Below, piece after piece: positions 16,925-26,693 of a stretch of DNA of 45,538 nucleotides. The number at the start of each line of letters is the position of its first letter. The stretch's first letter is position 1. This DNA comes from Coriobacteriia bacterium (GTDB taxonomy: Bacteria > Actinomycetota > Coriobacteriia > Coriobacteriales > UBA8131). Location: positions 1-45,538 of the forward strand of contig WQXH01000013.1 of the NCBI GenBank assembly GCA_009784945.1. The letters are read 5' to 3'. Both the position numbers and the translations under genes were made by a program. The notes beneath the pieces are model-generated. The model did not search any database. It saw only the letters and a list, made by a program, of their open reading frames with translations, and had not been told where the DNA came from.

Positions 16925-19012
16925 TCAAGCATAAAAGAGCATGTGGTTGTAGCTTGGTACGGGCCAGTAGTCGTGACCTACGATGATTTCCATCTCATCA
17001 ACCACGGAGCGAAGGGCGTTCATGGCAGGAATGACTTGGGCAAGGTAGGCTTCTGCCTTTTCTTGGGCACCTTGGATGAACTGCGCTTTTATGAGAGCTT
17101 GGTCTAAGGCCTCTACCTTGATAATCAAGTCGTTGAGCCCCTCATTAAGCTGAGTCAACAAAGCTGTTTCTTGAGACAAGTCTAAGCTCTCCAGAGCCTG
17201 CCGCTTTGTATTGATGCCACTTGCCACCACTGTAGAAAACTCAATGAGGGCAGGAATGTAGCGGGCGCGTACCATGCGCGTACTCACCTGGGCTTCTATG
17301 TTGATTTTCTTGGAGTAGTTCTCGAGCTTGACCTCATACCTGCTTTCCACCTCTGCTTTGGAAAGTACATTGAGGCGCTCAAACAGTTCTATACTCTCAG
17401 GCTTGATATACTGCGGCAAGGCCTCTGGTGTACTCACCAGATTAAGCAAGCCGCGCCTGGCAGCTTCAGCAGTCCAGTCCTCGCCGTAGTTGTCGCCATT
17501 GAAGATAATGCGTTGATGCGAGCTGAGCACCTGCCTCATATACGCCTTGGCATCTAGTTCAACATCCTTGGATCCTTCCAGGGCATCAGCGCAGTTGGAC
17601 AGAGCACTGGCTACAATGGTGTTGAGCACCATGTTTGCGTCGGATAGATTGATTTGTGAGCCGGGCATACGAAACTCAAACTTGTTGCCCGTAAAGGCAA
17701 AGGGAGAAGTACGATTGCGGTCGGTATTGTCTATGATGAGGCGAGGCAGCACCTGTGAGCCCAGATCCATCGTCTTTTCGCCATCGGTGGTATAGGGGGT
17801 GGTTTCAATGATGGAGCGCACCAGCGCCTCAAGCTCGTCTCCCAAAAAAATGGACACGATGGCCGGTGGTGCCTCATCAGCGCCCAGGCGCAAGTCGTTA
17901 CCCGCCGTGGCAACGCTCATGCGCAAAAGCCCCTGATACTCATCAACAGCCTTGATTATGGCCGTAAGAAAAAGGAGGAACTGTAGGTTTTCCTCGGGCG
18001 TAGAGCCCGGGTCAAAGAGATTGGCTCCGTCTACACTGATAGACCAGTTATTGTGCTTACCACTGCCATTGACTCCCTCAAAGGGCTTTTCGTGCTGTAG
18101 GCACACCAGGCCATGACGGCTCGCCAGCTTGCGCATCAACTCCATGGTGAGTAAGTTGGCATCAACCGCAGCGTTGGCAGGACGATAGATGGTTGCCAGT
18201 TCATGTTGAGAGGGGGCTACCTCATTATGCTTGGTATTGGCCGGAATGCCCAGCTTCCATAGCTCCTCGTCAAGATCTTGCATGAAGCGATTAACCGTAG
18301 GTCTGATGGCACCAAAATAGTGATCTTCGAGCTCTTGACCCTTGCAGGGGCTTGCCCCAAAAAGCGTACGCCCTGTAAGCAACAAATCCAATCGCTGCTC
18401 GTAGTCTTCTTCCTTTATCAGAAAGTACTCCTGCTCGGGGCCCATCGTAATGGACACATTCGTGGGTTCTTTGCCAAAAAGCGCCAAGACGCGGCGCACC
18501 TCGTGGCCTATGGCATCCATAGAACGCAAAAGCGGGGTCTTCTTGTCCAGAGCCTCGCCGGTATAACTCACAAAGGCGGTGGGTATACAGAGCACATTGT
18601 CTTTGATAAAAGCATAGCTGGTAGGATCCCAGGCTGTATAACCACGAGCCTCAAAGGTGGCACGCAGCCCGCCCGAGGGAAAGCTCGAGGCATCGGGCTC
18701 GCCATGAATGAGCTCTTTGCCCGAAAAGCTCAAGTTGGCTGTATCATCTGGCTGAGGCGCAAGGAAGCTGTCGTGCTTTTCTGAGGTAAGACCTGTAAGC
18801 GGCTGAAACCAGTGGGTAAAATGAGTGGCACCATGCTCAAGCGCCCACTCCTTCATGGCGTCGGCAACAGCATTGGCCACCTCAATATTGAGGGGACTGT
18901 TTTCTTTGATGGTCTTGACCAGCTCTTCATAGATTGCCTGGGGCAGCATCTCCTTCATAACCTGCTCGTCAAAGACCATGCTCCCATAATAATCGCATAC
19001 GCTGCCTTGCAT
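16925..19012 (-). CDS. glnN: Type III glutamine synthetase
   Basis: ATP-dependent amination of glutamate. At about 695 residues it is the long GSIII form, not the 450-residue GSI. Signatures: [22 protein letters not shown] in the N-terminal third, [54 protein letters not shown], and [17 protein letters not shown]. The C-terminal third is largely alpha-helical. The ATG at 19012 has GAGGAG eight bases upstream; an earlier frame to 19027 is less likely. It converges on the ygbA-like gene and is read away from the histidine kinase gene after an 82-base gap. No glnK or glnR is seen nearby. Confidence 0.96.
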   Translation of the reverse strand: MQGSVCDYYGSMVFDEQVMKEMLPQAIYEELVKTIKENSPLNIEVANAVADAMKEWALEHGATHFTHWFQPLTGLTSEKHDSFLAPQPDDTANLSFSGKELIHGEPDASSFPSGGLRATFEARGYTAWDPTSYAFIKDNVLCIPTAFVSYTGEALDKKTPLLRSMDAIGHEVRRVLALFGKEPTNVSITMGPEQEYFLIKEEDYEQRLDLLLTGRTLFGASPCKGQELEDHYFGAIRPTVNRFMQDLDEELWKLGIPANTKHNEVAPSQHELATIYRPANAAVDANLLTMELMRKLASRHGLVCLQHEKPFEGVNGSGKHNNWSISVDGANLFDPGSTPEENLQFLLFLTAIIKAVDEYQGLLRMSVATAGNDLRLGADEAPPAIVSIFLGDELEALVRSIIETTPYTTDGEKTMDLGSQVLPRLIIDNTDRNRTSPFAFTGNKFEFRMPGSQINLSDANMVLNTIVASALSNCADALEGSKDVELDAKAYMRQVLSSHQRIIFNGDNYGEDWTAEAARRGLLNLVSTPEALPQYIKPESIELFERLNVLSKAEVESRYEVKLENYSKKINIEAQVSTRMVRARYIPALIEFSTVVASGINTKRQALESLDLSQETALLTQLNEGLNDLIIKVEALDQALIKAQFIQGAQEKAEAYLAQVIPAMNALRSVVDEMEIIVGHDYWPVPSYNHMLFYA

Positions 19013-19094
19013 TGTTAGGCTCCTCACTAGCTCTCACTTGCCAAATGCTAATTGTACTATTTTTGCGAGTGAGACAGAGGTGCTCTGCAAAACG

Positions 19095-21203
19095 CTATGC
19101 GGCAGCAGACGATTGACAAGTGCGGAGCTTGGGCGCACTTTTAAGCTGCTCGCACATAGCTTTGATCATCTCGACCAAGTCGACCGGCTTGCCTACAAAG
19201 CTGCTCATGCCTTCATTAAGATAGCCGGCGATATCCTCAGCAAAGACGTTGGCGGTCATAGCAACAATAGGTACTGGTCGCAGACTCTGGGCTATCTCGA
19301 GGGTGCGTATCTGCTGAGTGGCCTTGACCCCATCCAAAACGGGCATCTGAATATCCATAAAGATCAAGTCAAAGCTCAGGGGGTCTTGGGTGTAGATTTG
19401 CACTGCGTCTGCACCATTTGCGGCATTGACGATGCTGATTTCTGTAGGCTCAAGCAATGCGGTGACAATTTCTCTATTAACCTCTACATCGTCAACCAAG
19501 AGCAGTCGCCTTCCTTTGAAATCAGGCATCTTTATTTCCTCGGCGTGCTCTTCTTGGTTTTCATCTTCGAGCTTGCCTGCATCGATTTTTGGAGCGCGAA
19601 AACTGAGGTAAAATATCGAGCCCGAGCCGTACTCGCTTTCTACTCCTACTTCGCCGCCCATCATCTTGGCAAGCCTCATGGATATGGCAAGCCCCAGGCC
19701 TGTGCCTCCATATTTGCGGGTGGTGTCGGGGGTTGCCTGGACGAAGGATTGGAAGATCCGCTCACTTTGCTCGGGCGTAATGCCAATGCCGTTATCCTCA
19801 ACCTCTATACGCAGTAGACAATCCTCCTTGCCATCTTCTGCCAATAAGGCTCTTAACGAAATTTGACCAAACTGTGGAGTAAACTTGATGGCATTGCCCA
19901 AGAAGTTGGTTACTATCTGGGCAAAACGCTGCTCGTCTCCGCTGATGGCCTCTGGCAAGCCAGGGTCAATCTCGAGAGAAAACTCGATGTATTTTTCTTT
20001 GAGCTTGTGGTCGTTTATAAGGGCAATCTTTTCCAAAGCCTGAGCCAAACTGAAAGGCAGGCGCGACAATTCCAGGCAATTGGCTTCAATCTTGCTCATA
20101 TCCAAAATATCATTAATGACACCCAGTAAGTGATCTGAGGCCACGCCAATGTGCTCAAAAGACTTGTTCTTGTGCTCCACATCGTCTGCGCGCAAGCCGA
20201 GGGTGGTCATACCGATGATGGCATTCATTGGTGTGCGAATCTCATGACTCATGTTAGAAAGAAAGACACTCTTGGCTTGAGAAGAGGCCACAGCGCTGAG
20301 GCGAGCTGCCTCCAGGTCGCTGGTGCGTTCTTCGACGCGCGCTTCCAGCTCGTTATTGAGGTTGACCAGCTCTGTCTTTGTAGCCTCGCGTTTTCTTAAA
20401 TTGAGAAAGAGGCGATGGGTGAGCAGGACGATGATGGCCAAGCCTAGGAGCCAAATGAAAATATGGGTCATGGCAAGAGTCTTAACGTATTCTCCCGTGG
20501 CTGCCAAATAAGGCTCCATAGGCAGAGTAATCGATATGCCGCCGCGTAGATCGCCCACCTGGTAGCCTTGGGCAGCGTGGCACTTAAGACAGCCCTCTCC
20601 AACCCACAAGGCACCCATGAAGCGCATGTACTTCTGGTCGTCCATATCGATGACGGACGACACGTTTTCGAGTTCCTCAGATTCCTCAATAAGGGTAAGC
20701 GCCTTGCTCTCCCACATATCAGGTACGTTGGCGTGACGAATAGGGTCATTTGAGGTGATATGCCCCACTACTCCGCTATTGTTTTCTTGCTGCTCATAAA
20801 CCAGGCGAGTCATATAGGCAGGGTTGACCTTGGTGAGCGTAGTGTCGTTGGGTCCGGGTATATCGCGAGTACCATCATTGGGGAGATAGGGGTTGGGTTG
20901 GAGCCCACCCTCCGATACGGGAGCGTACACACCACCAAGCTCAGAAGCCCAGTGCCTATAGGCAACGTCGCCTTCAAAGGAAGCCTGGGCTTGGATAAAG
21001 GCGCTTTGGTGGGCATTGTCATAGGCCTGGCTGATGTTAAGGGTCAACAACACACCAATGACCAGGGTCCAAAAAGCTGCTGTGCCAATAAAAGCAAGAG
21101 TAAATCTTGGTATTTTCCTACGATGCGCCTCATCACATACGGTTTGCATATTTGTTTGCGTTACCCCTGATGCAGCTGTATCGCTTCTCTCTTCTTGAGC
21201 CAT
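19095..21203 (-). CDS. Hybrid sensor histidine kinase with a CxxCH-containing extracytoplasmic domain
   Basis: Membrane-bound hybrid kinase of 702 residues. A cytoplasmic N-tail is followed by TM1 (about 34-56), a DUF3365/Tll0287-like sensor domain (about 60-240) containing EGCLKCHAAQGYQVGDLRGGISI, TM2 (about 246-266), a coiled-coil, HisKA with SNMSHEIRTPMNA (phospho-acceptor His320), HATPase_c (NFLGNAIKFTP, EVEDNGIGI, KYGGTGLGLAIS), and a receiver domain (LLLVDDVEVNR, FMDIQMPVLDG, Lys in FVGKPVD). CLKCH at 205-209 is a c-type heme attachment site, so it may sense redox state, NO or gas ligands. No separate output regulator is adjacent, so the partner is unknown. Confidence 0.9.
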   Translation of the reverse strand: MAQEERSDTAASGVTQTNMQTVCDEAHRRKIPRFTLAFIGTAAFWTLVIGVLLTLNISQAYDNAHQSAFIQAQASFEGDVAYRHWASELGGVYAPVSEGGLQPNPYLPNDGTRDIPGPNDTTLTKVNPAYMTRLVYEQQENNSGVVGHITSNDPIRHANVPDMWESKALTLIEESEELENVSSVIDMDDQKYMRFMGALWVGEGCLKCHAAQGYQVGDLRGGISITLPMEPYLAATGEYVKTLAMTHIFIWLLGLAIIVLLTHRLFLNLRKREATKTELVNLNNELEARVEERTSDLEAARLSAVASSQAKSVFLSNMSHEIRTPMNAIIGMTTLGLRADDVEHKNKSFEHIGVASDHLLGVINDILDMSKIEANCLELSRLPFSLAQALEKIALINDHKLKEKYIEFSLEIDPGLPEAISGDEQRFAQIVTNFLGNAIKFTPQFGQISLRALLAEDGKEDCLLRIEVEDNGIGITPEQSERIFQSFVQATPDTTRKYGGTGLGLAISMRLAKMMGGEVGVESEYGSGSIFYLSFRAPKIDAGKLEDENQEEHAEEIKMPDFKGRRLLLVDDVEVNREIVTALLEPTEISIVNAANGADAVQIYTQDPLSFDLIFMDIQMPVLDGVKATQQIRTLEIAQSLRPVPIVAMTANVFAEDIAGYLNEGMSSFVGKPVDLVEMIKAMCEQLKSAPKLRTCQSSAAA

Positions 21204-21554
21204 AGCCGAATCATCTCCTTAGCGTAAACTGTGCCCACGGCCCTTGTCTTCTTACCCAAGTTCTCTCTTGAACTAAAGATATGATTACCCCGCATACCCA
21301 TAATCTTCCACTCCAAGATACTGGGTGCCTTAGTGGTGCACTATTTTGATTACTTTGCTTCTTTAGTGTTTAGGTGCATAGTCTAAACACCGGCTTATGG
21401 CACCAGAATAGTATCGCTTATTGATTTTTTAGGGAAATCCACAGGATGCACACATTTGACCAAAAACTATCCAGTGGCCTCACAGTTGCCTTTTGCCGTC
21501 TGACTTGAGGCAGGACACAGGGAACGTCCCCTTCAGGCAGCGTCCACTTTTGTC
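21204..21554. other. Non-coding region between the kinase gene and clpB
   Basis: About 350 bases with no convincing gene. It should hold the kinase promoter and the clpB 3' untranslated region. Near the clpB end lies AGGACACAGGGAACGTCCCC (about 21512-21531) with the self-complementary core AGGGAACGTCCCCT. Similar GGGACGTTCCC-type repeats are widespread in Gram-positive and coriobacterial genomes. No T-rich intrinsic terminator for clpB was obvious. Confidence 0.5.
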
Positions 21555-24362
21555 TTATCGCTTGATGACTATGTAGTTGCCGTCTTGGTCTATGTCTATC
21601 TTGATGTTGTCGCCGTCTGAGATTTCGCTGGAGACGAGGGCATTTGCCATGGTGTCGACGATGTTGCGCTGCACCAGGCGCTTTAAGGGGCGTGCGCCGT
21701 ACACAGGGTCAAAACCGTCTATGGAAAGGCGCTCGGTAGCAGCCGGGCTCACTTCAAGCTCAATGCGCTTGTTGGCAAGGCGCTTGCTCACCTCTTGCAG
21801 CTGCAAGGCAACAATGGCGTCAATGTTGGCAATATCAAGGGTTTGGAAGATGATGACATCATCAACTCGATTGATGAATTCCGGACGGAAGGTAGCACGC
21901 AAAGCCTCGTCGATGGCTCGTTCTAACTTGCGCTTGTCATCGTTTCCATCAAATCCGAGGGAGGCTTCCTCTGGCTTCTTGGGCTTCTTGCTCCTGAGTC
22001 TGGCAGCATCTTCTGGATCCATATGAGAAGTGATTTCTTCCATCATGTCATCAACCATGCCCTTAAAGCCGCCGGTTGCGTCCATCGAGGCTGCCAGATC
22101 GCCTTTGTCTGCCAAAGAGCTGGGATTGAGCTTGGCGAGAGTGGACGATCCACCTGAGCCATGCAAATAAAAGTCTCTGATGAATTGTGAGCCCACATTG
22201 GAGGTCATGATGATAACCGCATTCTTAAAGCTCACTACCCTGCCCTGACCATCAGTAAGGCGGCCGTCATCAAAGACCTGTAGCAAGATGTTATAGACAT
22301 CGGGGTGTGCTTTTTCTATTTCGTCAAGCAAGATGACGCAGTAGGGGCGGCGGCGCACAGCCTCGGTGAGTTGTCCGCCTTCATCGTATCCAACATAACC
22401 TGGAGGGGCTCCGATGAGGCGCTGTACAGAGAACTTCTCCATGTACTCACTCATATCTATGCGCACGAGTGACTTTTCGTCATCAAAGAGGAACTGCGCC
22501 AGGCTCTTGGCCAGCTCGGTTTTTCCGACACCCGTAGGTCCCAGGAAGAGAAAGGTGCCAATGGGCTTGTTGGGGTCTGCCAAACCGGCTCGGCTGCGCC
22601 TGATAGCGCCTGCAACTGCTTGTACGGCCTCATCTTGTCCTACGACCCGCTTATGTAGTTCGTCTTCGAGGTTGATGAGCTTTTCGAGCTCGCCTTGCAT
22701 CACCTTGGTAACGGGGATGCCCGTCCAGGTGCTCACGACGATGGCAATTTCTTCTGAGGTAACCTCCTCTTTGAGCAGGGTGTTTTCGTCTTCTCGTGCC
22801 TCCAGCTGCTCGGTGGCTTTGGCGAGTCTGGTTTCCAAACTGGGGATGAGTCCGTAGCGAAGCTCACTCGCCGCCTGTAAATCGCCCTCGCGCGTGGAGC
22901 GCTCGTAGTCGATTTGTGCCTGGTCAAGCTCGACCTTAAGCTTTTGCACCAAGGTGATGGCATCTTTTTCATTGGCCCAAACAGCCTTGACGCTGTCGAG
23001 CTGTTGCTGCACCTCTGCCATGTCTTTTCGCAGTGCTTCCAGGCGCTCGGCAGAGGCATCGTCGCTCTCTTTGAGGAGCGCCTGTTCTTCAATCTGCATT
23101 TGGATGAGATCGCGCTCGATGGTGTCGATTTCTTCGGGCATGGAGTCAATTTCCATACGCAGACGGCTTGCCGCCTCATCCATGAGGTCAATGGCCTTGT
23201 CGGGCAAAAAGCGCTCGGAAATATAGCGATTGGAGAGCTCTGCGGCAGCCACGATGGCGCCATCGGTAATACGCACACCATGATGGATTTCGTACTTTTC
23301 CTTTAAGCCGCGCAGTATGGAGATGGTATCCTCAACACTGGGCTCATTGATGAGCACTGGCTGAAAACGGCGCTCCAAGGCGGCGTCCTTCTCGATGTAC
23401 TTACGGTACTCATCCAGTGTGGTGGCGCCAATGGCATGGAGCTCGCCTCGTGAGAGCGCGGGTTTGAGCATGTTGCCTGCATCGAGGCTGCCCTCGCTGC
23501 CAGCGCCAGCGCCCACGATGATATGCAGCTCGTCAATAAAGAGGATGACCTGGCCAGCGGCCTCTTGTACCTCGCGCAATACCGCCTTGAAGCGGTCTTC
23601 AAACTCACCGCGGTATTTGGAGCCCGCCAACATGGCGGCAATGTCGAGCACCACTACATCGCGGTCTTTAAGCGTGCTGGGCACGTCGCCTGCAACAATG
23701 CGCTGAGCCAGTCCTTCAACAATGGCCGTCTTGCCCGTACCCGGCTCTCCAATGAGCACCGGATTGTTTTTGGTGCGGCGACTCAACACCTGTATGGTGC
23801 GACGAATCTCCTCGCTGCGCCCAATGACCGGGTCAAGCTTGCCAGCACGAGCATCCTCGGTGAGGTTGCGTCCAAATTGCTCTAAGGCATCCAGGGTCGG
23901 TTTGGAGGATTGGTCGGTCACACGGGTGCTGCCTCGCAAGTCCTCATAGGCCTGCTCCACGCGCTCTTTTGTAATGCCTGCAACCGAAAGCGCCTTGCCC
24001 GCCTTTCCCTTGTCTTCGGCAAGCGCTATCAACAGATGCTCCGTGGTTACAAAGCTGTCCCCCATCTTTGTAGCCACTTTTTCGGCAGTAGTCATAAGGT
24101 TGAGCAACGCCTGAGAGGGCATGGTCATCATCTGGTTGTGCGCCTTGGGAGAAGCCTCTATCTCGGCAGTAATAGTGGCATCAAGCGCCCCTGGCGAAGC
24201 ACCTACACGCTCGATGATGGCGTTGATATTGCTTTCGCCAGCACTCAACAATGCCTTGAGCATATGCTCAGGCTCAATAAAAGCGCTCTCGGCATCTGCC
24301 GCCACGCCCATCGACTCTTGAAATACTTCCTGGGTTGAGACGGCCCATTTGTCAGGTCTCAT
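21555..24362 (-). CDS. clpB: Chaperone ClpB (Hsp104-type disaggregase) with an extra segment in D2
   Basis: AAA+ unfoldase that rescues aggregated proteins together with DnaK. In about 935 residues: Clp N-domain (residues about 10-150), D1 with GEPGTGKT and VLFIDELH, a long coiled-coil middle domain (about 410-530), and D2 with [14 protein letters not shown], the pore loop [13 protein letters not shown] and [10 protein letters not shown]. Between [10 protein letters not shown] and [15 protein letters not shown] there are roughly 70 extra residues, rich in G, S, D, E and K, absent from E. coli ClpB; this explains the greater length. The ATG at 24362 has AAGGAG five bases upstream. The leader can fold so that this site is hidden (see 24363-24577). 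Confidence 0.96.
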   Translation of the reverse strand: MRPDKWAVSTQEVFQESMGVAADAESAFIEPEHMLKALLSAGESNINAIIERVGASPGALDATITAEIEASPKAHNQMMTMPSQALLNLMTTAEKVATKMGDSFVTTEHLLIALAEDKGKAGKALSVAGITKERVEQAYEDLRGSTRVTDQSSKPTLDALEQFGRNLTEDARAGKLDPVIGRSEEIRRTIQVLSRRTKNNPVLIGEPGTGKTAIVEGLAQRIVAGDVPSTLKDRDVVVLDIAAMLAGSKYRGEFEDRFKAVLREVQEAAGQVILFIDELHIIVGAGAGSEGSLDAGNMLKPALSRGELHAIGATTLDEYRKYIEKDAALERRFQPVLINEPSVEDTISILRGLKEKYEIHHGVRITDGAIVAAAELSNRYISERFLPDKAIDLMDEAASRLRMEIDSMPEEIDTIERDLIQMQIEEQALLKESDDASAERLEALRKDMAEVQQQLDSVKAVWANEKDAITLVQKLKVELDQAQIDYERSTREGDLQAASELRYGLIPSLETRLAKATEQLEAREDENTLLKEEVTSEEIAIVVSTWTGIPVTKVMQGELEKLINLEDELHKRVVGQDEAVQAVAGAIRRSRAGLADPNKPIGTFLFLGPTGVGKTELAKSLAQFLFDDEKSLVRIDMSEYMEKFSVQRLIGAPPGYVGYDEGGQLTEAVRRRPYCVILLDEIEKAHPDVYNILLQVFDDGRLTDGQGRVVSFKNAVIIMTSNVGSQFIRDFYLHGSGGSSTLAKLNPSSLADKGDLAASMDATGGFKGMVDDMMEEITSHMDPEDAARLRSKKPKKPEEASLGFDGNDDKRKLERAIDEALRATFRPEFINRVDDVIIFQTLDIANIDAIVALQLQEVSKRLANKRIELEVSPAATERLSIDGFDPVYGARPLKRLVQRNIVDTMANALVSSEISDGDNIKIDIDQDGNYIVIKR

Positions 24363-24577
24363 ATACACTCCTTACGACTCTAGCTCTGTTTTCAAGCCAA
24401 TCTACTCGCTTGCAGAACCCTATTTTTCGGCTTCCTGTAAGCGACATCTTAGCCTTCAGAAACCCTGTTTTAGGCTTCCTGTAAGCGGCATCTTAGCTAA
24501 TAACTCTGCAACGCATCGGGTTTATCTGAGCGAGCAGATTGGCTTGAAAATCGATTCTGGGTCGAGGGAGTGTATAT
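24361..24577 (-). promoter_or_regulatory. clpB 5' leader: long inverted repeat covering the ribosome binding site
   Basis: In the hspR-clpB gap, two sets of complementary arms are nested. ATATACACTCC (24361-24371, which includes the clpB Shine-Dalgarno and the A and U of its AUG) pairs perfectly over 11 bp with GGAGTGTATAT at 24567-24577. Inside it, 24389-24409 pairs over 21 bp with 24530-24550, with a single G-U wobble. CGAC/GTCG (24375-24378 / 24561-24564) adds 4 bp between them. In the mRNA this is a long stem with the start site of a heat-shock gene in its base. It is a candidate RNA thermometer or other switch; function is inferred. Confidence 0.7.
24413..24497 (-). repeat. Two 41-nt direct repeats in the loop of the clpB leader
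   Basis: The segment 24413-24453 is repeated at 24457-24497 with few differences, sharing GGCTTCCTGTAAGCG and CATCTTAGC. They fill the apical part of the leader structure between the 21-bp arms. The duplicated unit could allow alternative folds or be a protein or sRNA binding site. Confidence 0.75.
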
Positions 24578-24640
24578 CAGAATACATGACCGAGACACAG
24601 AATCAATTTGAAAGCCAAGATGCCGTCCAGATAAAGCCGA

Positions 24641-25018
24641 CTAGTCAAGCACGCGCAAGCCACCAGGCTCATAGCGCACCATAGCAGTAATTCGATGACG
24701 CACTTCCAGCTCGTGCAAGCGCTTGGTTATGACGCGTACGCGGTGCTCCAGACGCTCGACACGTTTTTCTCTTTCTTCAAGGCGTCCTTCCAAATCGAGG
24801 ATTCGCAGGACTCCCGCCAAGTTAATACCCTCATCGGTCAACTGGCTGATGAGCTCGAGTTGCTCAATGTCTGCCTGCGAATACAGGCGGGTGTTGCCTC
24901 CCGAACGTTTAGGTGTTACCAGGCCCTTGCTTTCGTAGACGCGCAAAGTTTGCGGGTGCATGCCAGCAAGGTCTGCTGCAACGCTAATCATATACAGAGG
25001 GCGATCTCTGTCATCCAT
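24641..25018 (-). CDS. hspR: HspR, MerR-family heat-shock repressor
   Basis: Autoregulatory repressor of dnaK operons in actinobacteria, working with DnaK as co-repressor. The 125-residue protein has an N-terminal MerR helix-turn-helix, YMISVAADLAGMHPQTLRVYESKGLVTPKRSGGNTRLYSQADIEQL, followed by a coiled-coil (about 70-110, RLEEREKRVERLEHRV) for dimerisation. The ATG at 25018 overlaps the dnaJ stop by one base, with AAGGGGTGG upstream; an in-frame GTG at 25027 is possible. Usual HspR targets are inverted CTTGAGT elements; I did not find a clean one before dnaK. Confidence 0.93.
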   Translation of the reverse strand: MDDRDRPLYMISVAADLAGMHPQTLRVYESKGLVTPKRSGGNTRLYSQADIEQLELISQLTDEGINLAGVLRILDLEGRLEEREKRVERLEHRVRVITKRLHELEVRHRITAMVRYEPGGLRVLD

Positions 25019-25983
25019 CAGTTCCACCCCTTTCGAAGCTCTTCGGTACTCTCTGCCGCAAAGGCTAAAAGCGCCTCTTTTTGTGCATCACTCAGTTCCT
25101 GGGGAACAACAATCGTGGTTCTCACCTTGAGGTCTCCATACTCCACAGAGTCTGCCTTGCCGGGCGCACGTTTGGCACCTTTACCCCTAATGAGAAAGGT
25201 CTTGCCCTCCTGGGTGCCAGCAGGCACCTTGAGCTTGACTTTTGAACCATCAGGAGCAGGCACCACTACAGAAGCGCCCAGAGCAGCCTCGTCTATGGAA
25301 AGTGGCATGTCGATTAACACATCGGCACCACTGCGAGCATACATCTCATGAGGCTTGATGGAGGTAACAATCAGCAGGTCGCCATTTTCTCCTCCATTAC
25401 TGCCGGCAGCGCCCTTGCCGCGGTAGCGCAGTTTTCCGCCTTCAACCGCACCCTTGGGCACTTTGACATTTATGGTCTGATTGCCACCATCCGAGCTTTT
25501 GATAGTCACTCGCTTCTCAACACCTCTGAATGCTTCTTCAAAACTCACCTCAAGGGTAACTTCTATGTCTTGACCCTGAGCCTTCTTTCGACCAAAATCC
25601 CAATCGGTACCAAAGGCACCCTCGCCTGCAGCCATGCGGCTGAAGAGGTCGCCAATGGAGCTAAAGGCGCCGGTATCTCCACCAAAATCTGTTACGGTAT
25701 AACCGCCGCCTCTGCCGCCCCAGTTATGGGGCATGCCTGCGCCTCGTGCGCCTGCAGCTGTAAAAGCTCCGTAGCGAAGCAAGGTGTCGTACTCTTTGCG
25801 CTTATCTGCATCAGAGAGCACTTCATAGGCCTCGCTGATTTCCTTGAAGATAGCCTCATCGCCACCAGCATCGGGATGATGCTTGCGCGCAAGCTTCTTG
25901 AAGACCTTCTTTATCTCCTCAGTGGTAGCGTTTTTGTCTACCCCCAACACTTCATAATATGATTTGTCGGTTGTTTGGACCAT
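25018..25983 (-). CDS. dnaJ: DnaJ-type co-chaperone lacking the zinc-finger domain
   Basis: Stimulates DnaK ATPase and delivers clients. The 321 residues have an N-terminal J-domain with HPD at residues 36-38 ([21 protein letters not shown]), a G/F-rich region (about 70-130), and two C-terminal beta-sandwich domains ([43 protein letters not shown]). No CxxCxGxG repeats are present, so it is the class B (CbpA-like) type often coded in actinobacterial dnaK operons. It follows grpE after 11 bases and overlaps hspR. Confidence 0.95.
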   Translation of the reverse strand: MVQTTDKSYYEVLGVDKNATTEEIKKVFKKLARKHHPDAGGDEAIFKEISEAYEVLSDADKRKEYDTLLRYGAFTAAGARGAGMPHNWGGRGGGYTVTDFGGDTGAFSSIGDLFSRMAAGEGAFGTDWDFGRKKAQGQDIEVTLEVSFEEAFRGVEKRVTIKSSDGGNQTINVKVPKGAVEGGKLRYRGKGAAGSNGGENGDLLIVTSIKPHEMYARSGADVLIDMPLSIDEAALGASVVVPAPDGSKVKLKVPAGTQEGKTFLIRGKGAKRAPGKADSVEYGDLKVRTTIVVPQELSDAQKEALLAFAAESTEELRKGWN

Positions 25984-25994
25984 GACTTACCACC

Positions 25995-26681
25995 TTATTT
26001 GTGGCTAACAACAACGGTGGCAGGTCTCACTATGCGACTACCCATTGAGTAGCCCTTTTGGAGCACCTCCAACACCGTTTCATCAGGAACCCGCTTATCT
26101 TCAAGCCTGGAAACTGCACAATGCAAATTGGCATCAAAAGGCTCGCCACGGGGGTCAATGGTGCTCACCCCTTCGCTCTGCAAAACGCATTGCAGCTTGC
26201 TATATACCTGGGCAATACCCTCAGCCAAAGAGTCTTGGGCAGAGTTGTTTTCGCTGTGTTCAAGAGCGCGTTCCATGTCATCTAAAACGGGAAGAATCTT
26301 CTCTACCAGGCGCTGCGTTGCTCTGCTTCGTTCATCGGCACGCTCCGCCTCGGTACGCTTGCGATAGTTATCCCATTCGGCCTTAAGGCGCAGATGCTTG
26401 TCTCGCAGTTCATTTGCCTCGGCCAGGGCTTTGGCAAGCTCATCAAGGTGCTCTGACTCTGCTTCGATGTTGCTTTCTATTTCTTGTGCAAGCTCGCCGC
26501 TTGCTGGCTCGCTTGCGGCAGACTCGTGTTGTGCTCGCTTGCCCTGTGCTTGCTCGCCGTTTGCCGGTTCTCCATCAGAGACATAGCTTGCTTCGTTGCC
26601 TATCTCTGGCGTTATCTTGGATGTCTTGTTGGAAGTGGGCTCCCCGGCAAACGGGGAGCCATTATGGGTGTCTTTTTTCAT
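25995..26681 (-). CDS. grpE: GrpE nucleotide exchange factor
   Basis: Releases ADP from DnaK. The 228 residues begin with a long low-complexity, charged tail (about 1-80, with repeated GE/QA/ES runs). Then come the dimerising helix (AKALAEANELRDKHLRLKAEWDNYRKRTEAERAD) and the C-terminal beta domain with the family ending VLQKGYSMGSRIVRPATVVVS. The start at 26681 lies 12 bases after the dnaK stop. A very strong hairpin sits a few codons inside the gene (26638-26660), which may tune expression relative to dnaK. Confidence 0.95.
   Translation of the reverse strand: MKKDTHNGSPFAGEPTSNKTSKITPEIGNEASYVSDGEPANGEQAQGKRAQHESAASEPASGELAQEIESNIEAESEHLDELAKALAEANELRDKHLRLKAEWDNYRKRTEAERADERSRATQRLVEKILPVLDDMERALEHSENNSAQDSLAEGIAQVYSKLQCVLQSEGVSTIDPRGEPFDANLHCAVSRLEDKRVPDETVLEVLQKGYSMGSRIVRPATVVVSHK
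26638..26660 (-). promoter_or_regulatory. GC-rich hairpin in the first codons of grpE
   Basis: GGCTCCCCG / CGGGGAGCC form a perfect 9-bp stem with a 5-base loop, starting about 21 bases after the grpE start codon. Such a stable stem close to a start may slow ribosomes or block 3' exonucleases, lowering grpE relative to dnaK. There is no T-tract. Function is inferred. Confidence 0.55.
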
Positions 26682-26693
26682 GAGGCACCCGCC

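Noticed and set aside
24349-24684. 111-aa plus-strand ORF over the clpB leader
   Set aside because: It lies antisense to the hspR-clpB transcript, covers the inverted repeat and direct repeats, has no ribosome site and no protein-like composition.
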